10,953 bases of DNA, taken from the NCBI GenBank assembly GCA_046712825.1, contig JBKKCR010000036.1, forward strand, positions 1 through 10,953. Reading direction: 5' to 3'. The notes beneath the pieces are model-generated. The model was not told the DNA's origin. It saw nothing but the letters and a program-made list of their open reading frames with translations, and did no database searches. Within the stretch, counting starts at the first letter, position 1. Each line of letters begins with the position of its first letter. Source of the stretch: DATFGK01 sp046712825. GTDB taxonomy: Bacteria; Actinomycetota; AC-67. Shown piece by piece: positions 1 to 6,822 of this stretch. A program made the position numbers and the translations under genes.

Positions 1-148
1 GACGGACAACGCGCCGGTAGGCAGGTCCCATCTTTTCCCCGGCGCGCGGGCCAAGCTCCACGCGCAGCTCAGGGGTCAGGACCTTCGCGAAGTAGGTACG
101 CAGCTCGTCGCGCAGCGCGATCTGCTCGTCGGAATAGGCGACGCGCAC
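1..148 (-). CDS. Acyl-CoA dehydrogenase, N-terminal fragment (second FadE of the operon), cut by window edge
   Basis: Forty-nine codons are visible from a GTG at 148-146; the rest lies beyond position 1. The start VRVAYSDEQIALRDELRTYF, followed by a stretch with KVLTPELR and later AYRRVVR, is the usual N-terminal helix of actinobacterial steroid acyl-CoA dehydrogenases. These are flavoproteins that put an alpha,beta double bond into acyl-CoA thioesters. The start lies 7 bp after the stop of the SDR gene, with a purine-rich TAGGGG just upstream, so it is the next gene of the same operon. In steroid degraders such enzymes often work as heterotetramers of two different FadE subunits; the obvious partner is the dehydrogenase at 946-2052. 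The catalytic part is not in the window, so its activity cannot be judged. Confidence 0.75.
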   Translation of the reverse strand, partial: MRVAYSDEQIALRDELRTYFAKVLTPELRVELGPRAGEKMGPAYRRVVR

Positions 149-155
149 CGAACCC

Positions 156-935
156 CTACCCGAACCTTGGGATGTGCCCGCCCCAGCCGACGAACGACGT
201 CGCGCCGCCGTCGACGATGAACTCGGCTCCGGTGCAGTAGGAGCTTTCGTCCGAGGCGAGGAACAAGACCATGTTCACGATGTCGTCGGGGACGCCCGCG
301 CGGCGGAGCGGGATGCCGGACTCGAACAGCTTGTCGACGTCGACGTCCTGGAGGCCCAGCGCGCGGGTCATCGGCGTGTCGATGAAGCCCGGGTGCACGG
401 AGTTCACGCGGATCTTGTGGCGCCCGAGCTCGACCGCGGCGGACTTGCTCATCCCCCGGACGGCGAACTTGCTGGCCGTGTAGGCGGTCAGGCGCGGAAG
501 GCCACGGAGCCCTTCGACCGAGGAGATGTTGATGATCGAGCCGCCGCCGGCGCGCTTCATGGCCGGCACGGCCGCCTTCATGCCGAGGAACACGCCGACC
601 TGATTCACGTTGATGATCTGCATGTACTCCTCGAGCGTTGAGTCCTCGAGCTTGCCGAACTTGAGGATGCCGGCGTTGTTGAGCAGCACGTCCAGCCTGC
701 CGAAGGATTGTTCGGCGTCCTTGACGGCCGAAACCCAATCGTCTTCCTTGGTGACGTCGAGGTGCGTGTAGATGGCGGCGTCGCCCAGCTCCTGAGCGAG
801 CGTCTTGCCCTCGTCGTCGAGGATGTCACCGAGCGCGACCCGCGCGCCCTCGGCGACGAACCGGCGGGCAGCGGTGGCGCCCTGTCCACGCGAGCCGCCC
901 GAGATCAGCGCGACCTTGCCGTCGAGCCGTCCCAC
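156..935 (-). CDS. Short-chain dehydrogenase/reductase, 3alpha(20beta)-hydroxysteroid dehydrogenase-like
   Basis: The 259-aa product is a classical SDR with a Rossmann fold. It shows the dinucleotide motif SGGSRGQG (residues 12-19), Asp37 after strand 2 (favouring NAD(H)), NNAG (86-89), Asn111, Ser139 and the YTASK catalytic pair Tyr152/Lys156, then HPGFIDTPMT. From memory the sequence resembles Streptomyces 3alpha,20beta-HSD and mycobacterial FabG3, which share the stretches around GARV, HLDVT, IPAMK-like and VNSVHPG. It probably oxidises or reduces a hydroxyl or keto group on the steroid nucleus or side chain; a beta-hydroxyacyl-CoA role is possible. The GTG start at 935 is chosen because GAAAGGA precedes it by five bases and the Rossmann motif begins right after it; an upstream in-frame ATG at 1100 would run back into the acyl-CoA dehydrogenase gene. 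The gene lies 10 bp after that gene's stop, in the same operon. Confidence 0.88.
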   Translation of the reverse strand: MGRLDGKVALISGGSRGQGATAARRFVAEGARVALGDILDDEGKTLAQELGDAAIYTHLDVTKEDDWVSAVKDAEQSFGRLDVLLNNAGILKFGKLEDSTLEEYMQIINVNQVGVFLGMKAAVPAMKRAGGGSIINISSVEGLRGLPRLTAYTASKFAVRGMSKSAAVELGRHKIRVNSVHPGFIDTPMTRALGLQDVDVDKLFESGIPLRRAGVPDDIVNMVLFLASDESSYCTGAEFIVDGGATSFVGWGGHIPRFG

Positions 936-945
936 TGTTGTCCTT

Positions 946-2052
946 TCAGATCCCGAGCCGGGTTGCCAGCAGTTCCCGATGGTAGACGGGGTCGCCGAAC
1001 AGCAGCTCGGAGGACTTCGCGCGCTTGAAGTACAGGTGCGCGTCGTGTTCCCAGGTGAAGCCGATGCCGCCGTGAACCTGGATGTTCTCCGAGGCGGCAA
1101 AGAAGTAGGCGTCGGAGGCGACCGCCTTGGCGAGCGGGGCGCTCAGACGGAGCTCGTCGTCATCCTTCGCGGCGACCCACATCGCGTAGTAGGCGGCGGT
1201 CTTCGCCGACTCGATCTGCAGCAGCATGTCGGCGCACTTGTGCTTGATGGCCTGGAACTGGCCGATCGGGCGGCCGAACTGGACGCGGTTCTTCGCGTAC
1301 TCGACGGCCATGTCGAGGCATCGCTGCGCGCCGCCGACGATCTCGGCCGCGATGCAGACAGAGATGTGGTCGAGCAGCTTGTCGAGCGTCGCGGGGATGT
1401 CGCCGAGCGCGGTGGCACGCACGTTCTTTAGCTCGATGCCCGCCTGCTTGCGGGTCTGGTCGAGCGTCGGAAGTGCCTCGCGGGTCAGACCGTCGGCGTC
1501 GCCGCGGACCACGAACAGACCGACACCCTCGGGCGCCTTGGCCGCGACGATCAGCACGGAAGCGATCCCGCCGTCGACCACGAACCGCTTGGTGCCGTTC
1601 AGGATCCAGTCGGAGCCTTTTTTCTCCGCGGTCGCTTCGACGCCACTCTCGTCCCAGCGGCCGTTGGGCTCGGCGAACGCGAGCGCGGCGATCGTCTCGC
1701 CGGACGCGATACCCGGCAACAGCTCCTTGCGCTGCGCGTCGGAGCCGAGATCGAGGATCGCGTTGCCGGCCAGGCACACGCTCGACAGGAACGGCGCCGC
1801 CAGCAGCGACCGGCCCATCTCCTCGAGCACGATGCCGAGCTCGACGAACGAGAAGCCCTGCCCGCCGTACTCCTCCGGGATATGGAGTCCCTGGAGGCCG
1901 AGCTCGGCCGCCATCTGCTTCCACACGGACTCGTCGTAGCCGTCCGGCGTCTCCATCAGCCGGCGGACCTCGGTCGTCGGTGACTTGTCCTCGAGAAAAC
2001 GCCGCATAGTTCGGCGAAGCTCTTCCTGCTCGTCGGTGAAGGTGAAATTCAT
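946..2052 (-). CDS. Acyl-CoA dehydrogenase (FadE), probably the non-catalytic-type subunit of a heteromeric enzyme
   Basis: The 368-aa product has the whole acyl-CoA dehydrogenase layout: N-terminal helices with DEQEELRRTMRRF, a substrate/FAD middle domain with LAFAEPNGRW, and a C-terminal helical domain with NRVQFGRPIGQFQAIKHK and VHGGIGFTWEHDAHLYFKR. It should use FAD to desaturate acyl-CoA. By eye, the position of the catalytic glutamate of medium-chain enzymes (the YEGT motif) reads LFGDP, and the alternative helix position used by isovaleryl-CoA dehydrogenase is also not Glu. This suggests the partner subunit supplies the base, as in the steroid-specific heterotetramers ChsE1-ChsE2. ATG 2052 is preferred over the in-frame start at 2082: GAGAGG lies eight bases ahead and the family start MNFTFTDEQ follows. 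It starts 2 bp after the stop of the upstream thiolase gene. Confidence 0.92.
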   Translation of the reverse strand: MNFTFTDEQEELRRTMRRFLEDKSPTTEVRRLMETPDGYDESVWKQMAAELGLQGLHIPEEYGGQGFSFVELGIVLEEMGRSLLAAPFLSSVCLAGNAILDLGSDAQRKELLPGIASGETIAALAFAEPNGRWDESGVEATAEKKGSDWILNGTKRFVVDGGIASVLIVAAKAPEGVGLFVVRGDADGLTREALPTLDQTRKQAGIELKNVRATALGDIPATLDKLLDHISVCIAAEIVGGAQRCLDMAVEYAKNRVQFGRPIGQFQAIKHKCADMLLQIESAKTAAYYAMWVAAKDDDELRLSAPLAKAVASDAYFFAASENIQVHGGIGFTWEHDAHLYFKRAKSSELLFGDPVYHRELLATRLGI

Positions 2053-2054
2053 GG

Positions 2055-3209
2055 TTACGGCCTCTCGCTCGAGACGATCCACATCGCGAAGAACTGCGAT
2101 CCCCCACCGTACGCGTGACCGAGGGCGAGGTGCGCGCCTTCCACCTGATGCTCGCCGGCCTGGCCGCGGACCTGCATCGCGGCTTCGGCGAAGCGGAGCA
2201 TGCCGGACGCGCCGATCGGGTTCGATGACAGCACGCCGCCGGACGGGTTGATCGGCAGGTCGCCGTCCAGAGCGGTCACGCCCCTATCGGTGAGCTGCCA
2301 CCCGGTCCCTTCCTCGGCGAAGCCGAGGTTCTCGAGCCACATCGGCTCGAACCAGGAGAACGGAACGTAGACCTCGGCGACGTCGATCTGGCCGCGCGGG
2401 TCGGTGATGCCGGCCTGAGCGTAGACATCGGCGGCACAGTCCCGGCCGGCGCGCGGGTTGACCTCGTCCCGGCCGGCCATGCCGAGCGGCTCGCTCCGCA
2501 CCGCCGTGCCGCGCACCCAGGCCGCCGGGTTCTTGCCGGTGGCCGCGTATCGCTCGCTCGTGAGGACCATCGCGCACGCGCCGTCCGATGACGGGCAGCA
2601 CTCGAGGAAGCGGATCGGATCCCACAGCATCGGCGACTCGGCGACCTTCTCGAACGAGATGTCGGGGATTCTTAGATGTGCATACGGGTTCTTCATGCCG
2701 TTCACGCGGTCCTTGACGGCGACCTCGATCCCGATGTGGTCGGGCGCCTTCGCGCGGCGGATGTACTCACGGATGTGCGGCGCGAAGTAGCCGCCGGCCC
2801 CGGCGACCAGCGTCGGCTGGAAGGGGATCTTCGGAGCGAGCGCCCACATCGCGTTGGACTCGGACTGCTTCTCGAACGCGACGGTGAGGACGCGCTCGTA
2901 GAGACCGGACGCGACGTGGTGCGCGGCGACGACCGCGGTGGATCCGCCGACGCTGCCGGCCGTGTGGACGCGGAGCAAGGGCTTGCCGACGGCGCCGAGC
3001 GCGTCGGCCAGGTACAGCTCGGGCATCATGATGCCCTCGAACATGTCGGGCGCCTTGCCGACCACGACGGCGTCGATGTCGCCCCATCCCATGTTGGCGT
3101 CGTCGAGCGCGCGAGTTGCGGCCTCGCGCACGAGCCCGGCGATCGAAAGGTCCTCGCGGGCAGTGTCGTGCTTCGTCTGGCCGATCCCGACGATCGCGGT
3201 GCGCTCCAT
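2055..3209 (-). CDS. ltp3: Thiolase-fold lipid-transfer protein, Ltp3-like aldolase/thiolase
   Basis: The 384-aa product has a thiolase fold of the SCP-x/lipid-transfer type. The usual nucleophilic cysteine position in the HTAGSVGG stretch (81-89) is Ala84. The histidine of the NPSGG...GHP motif is Asn330 (NPSGGVLSSNPIGASG). The C-terminal CxGGG motif reads HAYGGG, with Tyr367 in place of Cys. It therefore probably does not perform Cys-based thiolysis; related Ltp2 proteins are retro-aldolases acting on hydroxyacyl-CoA steroids together with a DUF35 protein. Length (about 390 aa) and position next to a shorter thiolase match the Ltp3 partner of the mycobacterial ltp4-ltp3 pair, as I remember it. 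ATG 3209 follows the upstream TAG by 2 bp, with GGAGGG nine bases ahead located in the end of the preceding gene, so translation is coupled. Confidence 0.88.
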   Translation of the reverse strand: MERTAIVGIGQTKHDTAREDLSIAGLVREAATRALDDANMGWGDIDAVVVGKAPDMFEGIMMPELYLADALGAVGKPLLRVHTAGSVGGSTAVVAAHHVASGLYERVLTVAFEKQSESNAMWALAPKIPFQPTLVAGAGGYFAPHIREYIRRAKAPDHIGIEVAVKDRVNGMKNPYAHLRIPDISFEKVAESPMLWDPIRFLECCPSSDGACAMVLTSERYAATGKNPAAWVRGTAVRSEPLGMAGRDEVNPRAGRDCAADVYAQAGITDPRGQIDVAEVYVPFSWFEPMWLENLGFAEEGTGWQLTDRGVTALDGDLPINPSGGVLSSNPIGASGMLRFAEAAMQVRGQAGEHQVEGAHLALGHAYGGGSQFFAMWIVSSERP

Positions 3210-3211
3210 CG

Positions 3212-4273
3212 CTACTCGCCCTCCATGACGCACACGAGGTTCTGTTGCAGGCATGGGCCGGAGGTCGCGTGGGCGAGGGCGCGGTTCGCTTCGCCGTTCG
3301 AGATCCGCGTCGCGGCCTCGCCGATGCGGATCAGACCGGCGGCCATGATCGGGTTCGCAGCGAGCGCTCCGCCCGAGGGGTTGATCTTTGTGCCGTTCGG
3401 CTTCGCAAGCCCAAGGGCGTCGCGCAGGATCAGCTCTTGGTGCGTGAACGGCGCGTACAGCTCGGCGACGTCGATCGAGCCGTCGAGCGCGCCGGCCACC
3501 TCCGCGGCCTTGCGGGTCGACGGTGAGCGCGTCAGGTCGCGCACGCCCGGATAGTGCGGCTCGATGCGGTGGTCGATGCCGCGGATCCACGCCGGACGCC
3601 TCGATGCCTTCCGCGCCAGGTCCCCCGCGGCGAGCACGACGGCCGCGGCGCCGTCGGAGATCGGCGCACAGTCGTGCTTGCGGAGCGGCGACACGATGTA
3701 CGGGTCGGCGAGGATCTGGTCGACGTCGAAGTCGCCGGTCACCTGTGCGTTCGCGTTGGCCTTCGCGTCGCGGCGGCTTCGAACGGCGACGTCGGCCATC
3801 TCGCGCTCGGTGTGGTCGGTCGACTCGAGCAGGGCGCGAGCCTGCAACGCGGCGAGCGAGATCGCGTCGGGCCACAGCGGCGCCAGGTAGTAGGGATCGA
3901 GCTGACGGGTCAGCACGTCGCGCACCTGTCCCGGCGAGGACTTGCCGAACCCGTAGACGAGCGCGGAGTCGATCTCGCCCTCTTGCAACAGCACCCATGC
4001 CTCGTACAGCGCCCAGGCGCCGTCGGCCTCGACGTGGGACTCCCGGACGGGAGGCCAGGCTCCGATCGCCTCGAGGCCGTACACGAACGCGAACGGCTGA
4101 CCGGCCAGGTAGTCGGCCGAACCCGAGCACGTGAAGCCGATCTCTTTCGACGGGATCCCCGAGTCGGCGACGGCCTTCTGGATCACCGGCATGAGGATCT
4201 CGACCTCGTTCTGGACGGCGTTGTTCCGGACACTCGTCGACTGCGCGAACGAGACGACGGCGACCTCACGCAT
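3212..4273 (-). CDS. ltp4: Thiolase-fold lipid-transfer protein, Ltp4-like
   Basis: The 353-aa product belongs to the shorter thiolase-like family that accompanies DUF35 proteins in actinobacteria. Landmarks are EVAVVSFAQS near the N terminus, CSGSADYLAG (49-58), SHVEADGAWALYEA (79-92), YGFGKSS (107-113), SDGAAAVVLA (206-215) and KINPSGGALAANP (296-308). The nucleophilic cysteine position falls in VEADGA and is not Cys, and the GHP histidine is Asn308; a cysteine remains at 341 near the C-terminal active-site loop. By family it should act with an OB-fold partner in C-C bond cleavage of steroid acyl-CoA, as an aldolase or a modified thiolase. ATG 4273 overlaps the preceding stop (ATGCGTGA, 8 bp) with AGAGG upstream; a longer reading from 4321 would extend further into the preceding gene. 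Confidence 0.87.
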   Translation of the reverse strand: MREVAVVSFAQSTSVRNNAVQNEVEILMPVIQKAVADSGIPSKEIGFTCSGSADYLAGQPFAFVYGLEAIGAWPPVRESHVEADGAWALYEAWVLLQEGEIDSALVYGFGKSSPGQVRDVLTRQLDPYYLAPLWPDAISLAALQARALLESTDHTEREMADVAVRSRRDAKANANAQVTGDFDVDQILADPYIVSPLRKHDCAPISDGAAAVVLAAGDLARKASRRPAWIRGIDHRIEPHYPGVRDLTRSPSTRKAAEVAGALDGSIDVAELYAPFTHQELILRDALGLAKPNGTKINPSGGALAANPIMAAGLIRIGEAATRISNGEANRALAHATSGPCLQQNLVCVMEGE

Positions 4274-4769
4274 CGGCGCGCATCCTCTTGAGCACGTCGT
4301 CGATCGGCGCGTCGGGGTCACCGGTTGGACGCCAGTAGCGGATCGAGTCCGACGACGGGCCGCGCTCGGCTTCCGGAGCCCAGACCGCTTCGACCCGCAT
4401 CCCCATGCGGACGTCGGCGGCTTGGACCTCCTGCAGCAAGGAGGTCAGCGGGATATCGGCGCCGTCGAGCAGGATCGCGGCGGTCGTGTAGGGGATCTCG
4501 ACGGTCGAGCCGGCGAACGGCATGTTCACGACGCAGAAGGTCGTTACGGTGCCGACGTGCGGGAGCTCGACGACTTCGGTCATCGGGATCCCGTCGCGCG
4601 GGCACGCGCCGCTGCCGCCGCCCACGTACACCTTGTGGCAGCGCTCGCAGCGCTCGCCGAGGATGCGGCCCTCGGCGAGGCCGTTGAGGAATCGTGACCG
4701 CGCGACGCCGGGCGTGTAGTTGTACTCGAGCCGTATCGGCGTCTGGATGATCTCGACGGGATCGGACAT
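4266..4769 (-). CDS. Zn-ribbon/OB-fold DUF35 protein, zinc-binding partner of Ltp
   Basis: The 167-aa product has a short N-terminal helix (SRFLNGLAEGRILG, about 25-38), a rubredoxin-like zinc ribbon and a DUF35 OB fold. The ribbon is CERCHKVYVGGGSGACPRD: Cys41, Cys44, Cys56 and, where a fourth Cys is usual, Asp59. The OB part runs from about 66 to 130 (VVELPHVGTVTTFCVVN). DUF35 proteins bind thiolase-like Ltp enzymes and help form the acyl-CoA channel, as shown for Ltp2 with ChsH2. It lies directly before the ltp4-like gene, with an 8-bp overlap, and its ATG shares one base with the stop of the other DUF35 gene (TGATG). GGAGG sits four bases before the ATG, which fixes the start at 4769. Confidence 0.9.
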   Translation of the reverse strand: MSDPVEIIQTPIRLEYNYTPGVARSRFLNGLAEGRILGERCERCHKVYVGGGSGACPRDGIPMTEVVELPHVGTVTTFCVVNMPFAGSTVEIPYTTAAILLDGADIPLTSLLQEVQAADVRMGMRVEAVWAPEAERGPSSDSIRYWRPTGDPDAPIDDVLKRMRADA

Positions 4770-5224
4770 CACGCCTCCGGCTCGAAGCATTCGATGTCGA
4801 GGATGTGTCCGGTGCGCTCCTCGCGCCAGCGCGGCTTCACGCGCATCCCGGTCTTCATCGCTCTTTCGTCGCCGGCGTCGACGGCGTGCAGCAGCGCGGT
4901 GTCGGCGCCGTCCAAGCGGATCAGCGCCCACGCGAACGGCTTCTTCAAGGGATTGTTCGGGCGCGGCTCGGCGATCCAGGCCCAGGTCGTCACCAAGCCT
5001 GCTGGGCCGACCGCGACGAATTCGCTGAGCTCGGCGGCGGTCTGCGGGTCGTACTCGACCGGCGGAACGATCACGCGGCCGTCGCTCCCGCGGATGCCCT
5101 CGAGCTTCTTGTCGCGCAGACCGGTCAGGAACCGTCCGATCACGGGGCCAACGCTGCGCTTGTACGGGTATTCCAGGACGTGGAGCGCCGTCAGGACTTG
5201 GGTGTCGCCCGCCCCCGCCGTCAT
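4769..5224 (-). CDS. DUF35 OB-fold protein without zinc cysteines
   Basis: The 151-aa product has the DUF35 plan: a family stretch YPYKRSVGPVIGRFLTGL (19-36), a ribbon region GSDGRVIVPPVEYDP (46-60) and an OB fold with VGPAGLVTTWAWIAE (72-86) and GMRVKPRW. The ribbon has none of the expected cysteines; the only Cys is near the C terminus (146), so it probably does not bind zinc. It is likely a second, paralogous OB-fold subunit of the Ltp complexes encoded just downstream, perhaps one DUF35 per thiolase. From memory, mycobacterial Rv3521 next to ltp4-ltp3 is about as long as these two DUF35 proteins together, so the pair may be a split version. ATG 5224 follows the fadD stop by 4 bp. Confidence 0.88.
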   Translation of the reverse strand: MTAGAGDTQVLTALHVLEYPYKRSVGPVIGRFLTGLRDKKLEGIRGSDGRVIVPPVEYDPQTAAELSEFVAVGPAGLVTTWAWIAEPRPNNPLKKPFAWALIRLDGADTALLHAVDAGDERAMKTGMRVKPRWREERTGHILDIECFEPEA

Positions 5225-5228
5225 GGCG

Positions 5229-6782
5229 TCAGATCGCCCGCTCGCGTCCGGCCCAGTACGGGTCCCGGAGCTTGCGCTTGTAGAGCTTGCCGTTGGGATC
5301 GCGCGGCATCTCGGCGATGAAGTCGATCGTGCGTGGGATCTTGTACTTCGCGAGTCGGTCCGACAAGAACGACGTCAGCTCTTGCTCGAGCGCTTCGCCC
5401 GGCTCAACGCCGGCCGTCGGTTCGACGACGGCCTTGACCTCCTCGCCCCAGTCGTCGTGAGGGATGCCGAACACGGCGGCGTCGACGACCTTCGGATGCT
5501 GATGCAAGGTTCCCTCGATCTCGGCGGGATAGATGTTCACACCGCCCGAGATGATCATGTCGATCTTGCGGTCCTTAAGGAACAGGTAGCCGTCCTCGTC
5601 GAGGTAACCGATGTCCCCGACCGTGAAGAAGCCCTCGTTCCAGGTCTTGTCGGTCTTCGCCTTGTCCTTGTGGTACTCGAAGGTGTAGTCGCCCATCTTC
5701 ATCCAGACGGTGCCGGGCGTCCCCGCCGGAACGGGCTTGTTGTCATCGTCGAGGACAGACACCTGCGAGATGGGCCACGGCTTGCCCACGGTGCCGGGCT
5801 TCTTCAGCCACTCCTCCGGCGTCACCAGCGTGCCACCGCCCTCGGTCGCGGCGTAGTACTCGTAGATCACCGGGCCCCACCAGTCGAGCATGCGTCGCTT
5901 GGTCTCGATCGGGCACGGCGCGGCCGAGTGGATCATGTAGCGCAGCGAGCCCAGATCGCGCGTGTTCTTCGCGTCGTTCGGGAGCGCGAGCAGACGATGG
6001 AACTGCGTCGGCACCATGTGCGAAGACGTGACCTTGTAGCGCTCGATGCGATCGAGTGTGCCTTCGGGCGTCCACTTGTCCATCAGCACGACGGTGTGGC
6101 CCATGTGCAGCGAACTGGACGCGAAGCGCAGCACGGCCGTGTGGTACAGCGGCGAGACCACGAGGTGGACGTTGTCGTCTTTCGGCTGGATGGCGAACAG
6201 CATCAGGAACAACCCGTTCAGCTCGGCATTGGTGTCGGGGTCGAACTGGCTTGCCGGCCGTCGAACACCCTTCGGGCGCCCGGTCGTTCCGGCCGTGTAG
6301 TTCATGATGTCGCCCGTCGCACGGTCGTCCGGCATGGCGTCCGGCTGTCCCGACTTCACGTCGGCGTAGGGACGGAAGTCTGCGATGTCGCCGCCGACGG
6401 CGAATCGCGCGTCGGCCGGGAAGTTCGCCTCCTCGGCCGCTGCCCGTGCCGCCTCGGCGTACCGCGCGTCGGCGATGAACGCCTTGGCCTCCGAGTCTTG
6501 GAGGATGTACGCGATCTCCGCCGCGGTGAGGTGGTAGTTGATCGGCACGAGGTACCAGCCCGCCTGCATAACGGCGAGGTAAGCCTCGGTCGCCGCGATC
6601 GAGTTCGGAAGGAGGATCGCGACGGTGTCGCCCTTCTGCAGTCCGAGCGCGCGGAGGCCGTGCACGAGCCGGTTGGTTTCGGCCAGAAGGTCCCCGGCGG
6701 TCATCTCGACGCCGTCGGGATCGACGAGCGCGAGACGCGCCGGATCGGCCTGCGCGAGGTTCCAGAACCCGAGTTCACCCAC
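5229..6782 (-). CDS. fadD: Steroid/fatty acyl-CoA synthetase (FadD family, FadD19-like)
   Basis: The 517-aa product is an ANL-superfamily adenylate-forming enzyme that activates a carboxylate with ATP and loads it on CoA. The motifs are in order: phosphate loop NYTAGTTGRPKG (161-172), HMVPTQFHR (255-263), YYAATEGGG (309-317), GDIGYLDEDGYLFLKDR (389-405), DMIISGGVNIYPAEIE (408-423) and the C-terminal lysine motif PRDPNGKLYKRKLRD (Lys499). The context with Ltp, DUF35 and FadE genes suggests a sterol side-chain acid as substrate, as for FadD19 or FadD17; a general fatty acid cannot be excluded. The GTG at 6782 is the only sensible start: no in-frame start codon lies between it and the operator region upstream. 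No Shine-Dalgarno is seen and the predicted promoter -10 ends 10 bp before the GTG, so the message may be almost leaderless. Confidence 0.92.
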   Translation of the reverse strand: MGELGFWNLAQADPARLALVDPDGVEMTAGDLLAETNRLVHGLRALGLQKGDTVAILLPNSIAATEAYLAVMQAGWYLVPINYHLTAAEIAYILQDSEAKAFIADARYAEAARAAAEEANFPADARFAVGGDIADFRPYADVKSGQPDAMPDDRATGDIMNYTAGTTGRPKGVRRPASQFDPDTNAELNGLFLMLFAIQPKDDNVHLVVSPLYHTAVLRFASSSLHMGHTVVLMDKWTPEGTLDRIERYKVTSSHMVPTQFHRLLALPNDAKNTRDLGSLRYMIHSAAPCPIETKRRMLDWWGPVIYEYYAATEGGGTLVTPEEWLKKPGTVGKPWPISQVSVLDDDNKPVPAGTPGTVWMKMGDYTFEYHKDKAKTDKTWNEGFFTVGDIGYLDEDGYLFLKDRKIDMIISGGVNIYPAEIEGTLHQHPKVVDAAVFGIPHDDWGEEVKAVVEPTAGVEPGEALEQELTSFLSDRLAKYKIPRTIDFIAEMPRDPNGKLYKRKLRDPYWAGRERAI

Positions 6783-6791
6783 GACGAGCGA

Positions 6792-6808
6792 AATTAGAAC
6801 ACGTTCTC
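6792..6808 (-). promoter_or_regulatory. KstR-like operator before fadD, overlapping the end of the membrane protein gene
   Basis: On the minus strand this reads GAGAACGTGTTCTAATT, with palindromic core GAGAACGTGTTCTA. It matches the KstR consensus TnnAACnnGTTnnA at every fixed position except one outer base. An exact inverted copy lies at 7272-7288. The site spans the last codons and stop (GAG AAC GTG TTC TAA) of the membrane protein gene. A further half site AGAAC lies just outside it on the minus strand. KstR is the TetR-family repressor of cholesterol genes in mycobacteria and rhodococci; the assignment rests on motif similarity and gene content. Confidence 0.75.
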
Positions 6809-6822
6809 GTTCTGAGGTGCAA
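6793..6822 (-). promoter_or_regulatory. Predicted fadD operon promoter, TTGCAC - 18 bp - TCTAAT
   Basis: On the minus strand TTGCAC (6822-6817) is followed by an 18-bp spacer and TCTAAT (6798-6793), a 5/6 match to a -10 box. The operator covers the downstream spacer and the -10, so a bound repressor would block polymerase. A start site 6-7 bases after the -10 would leave a leader of about 4-5 bases before the fadD GTG at 6782. The same geometry is seen at the alcohol dehydrogenase promoter, which raises confidence. Confidence 0.5.

Noticed and set aside
2055..4130. A single 691-codon frame that would fuse the Ltp3-like gene with upstream sequence
   Set aside because: The part before ATG 3209 lies out of frame inside the Ltp4-like gene and is Arg-rich; a good ribosome site and the family N terminus mark the true start at 3209.
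6208..6221. AACCCGTT inside fadD as a further KstR-like site
   Set aside because: Flanking positions fail the consensus and symmetry; short AACnnGTT matches are expected by chance.
4794..6797. A 667-codon open frame on the plus strand opposite fadD and the DUF35 gene
   Set aside because: It is the antisense shadow of fadD and DUF35 genes that carry full family motifs; its own translation is Arg/Val-rich with no domain.
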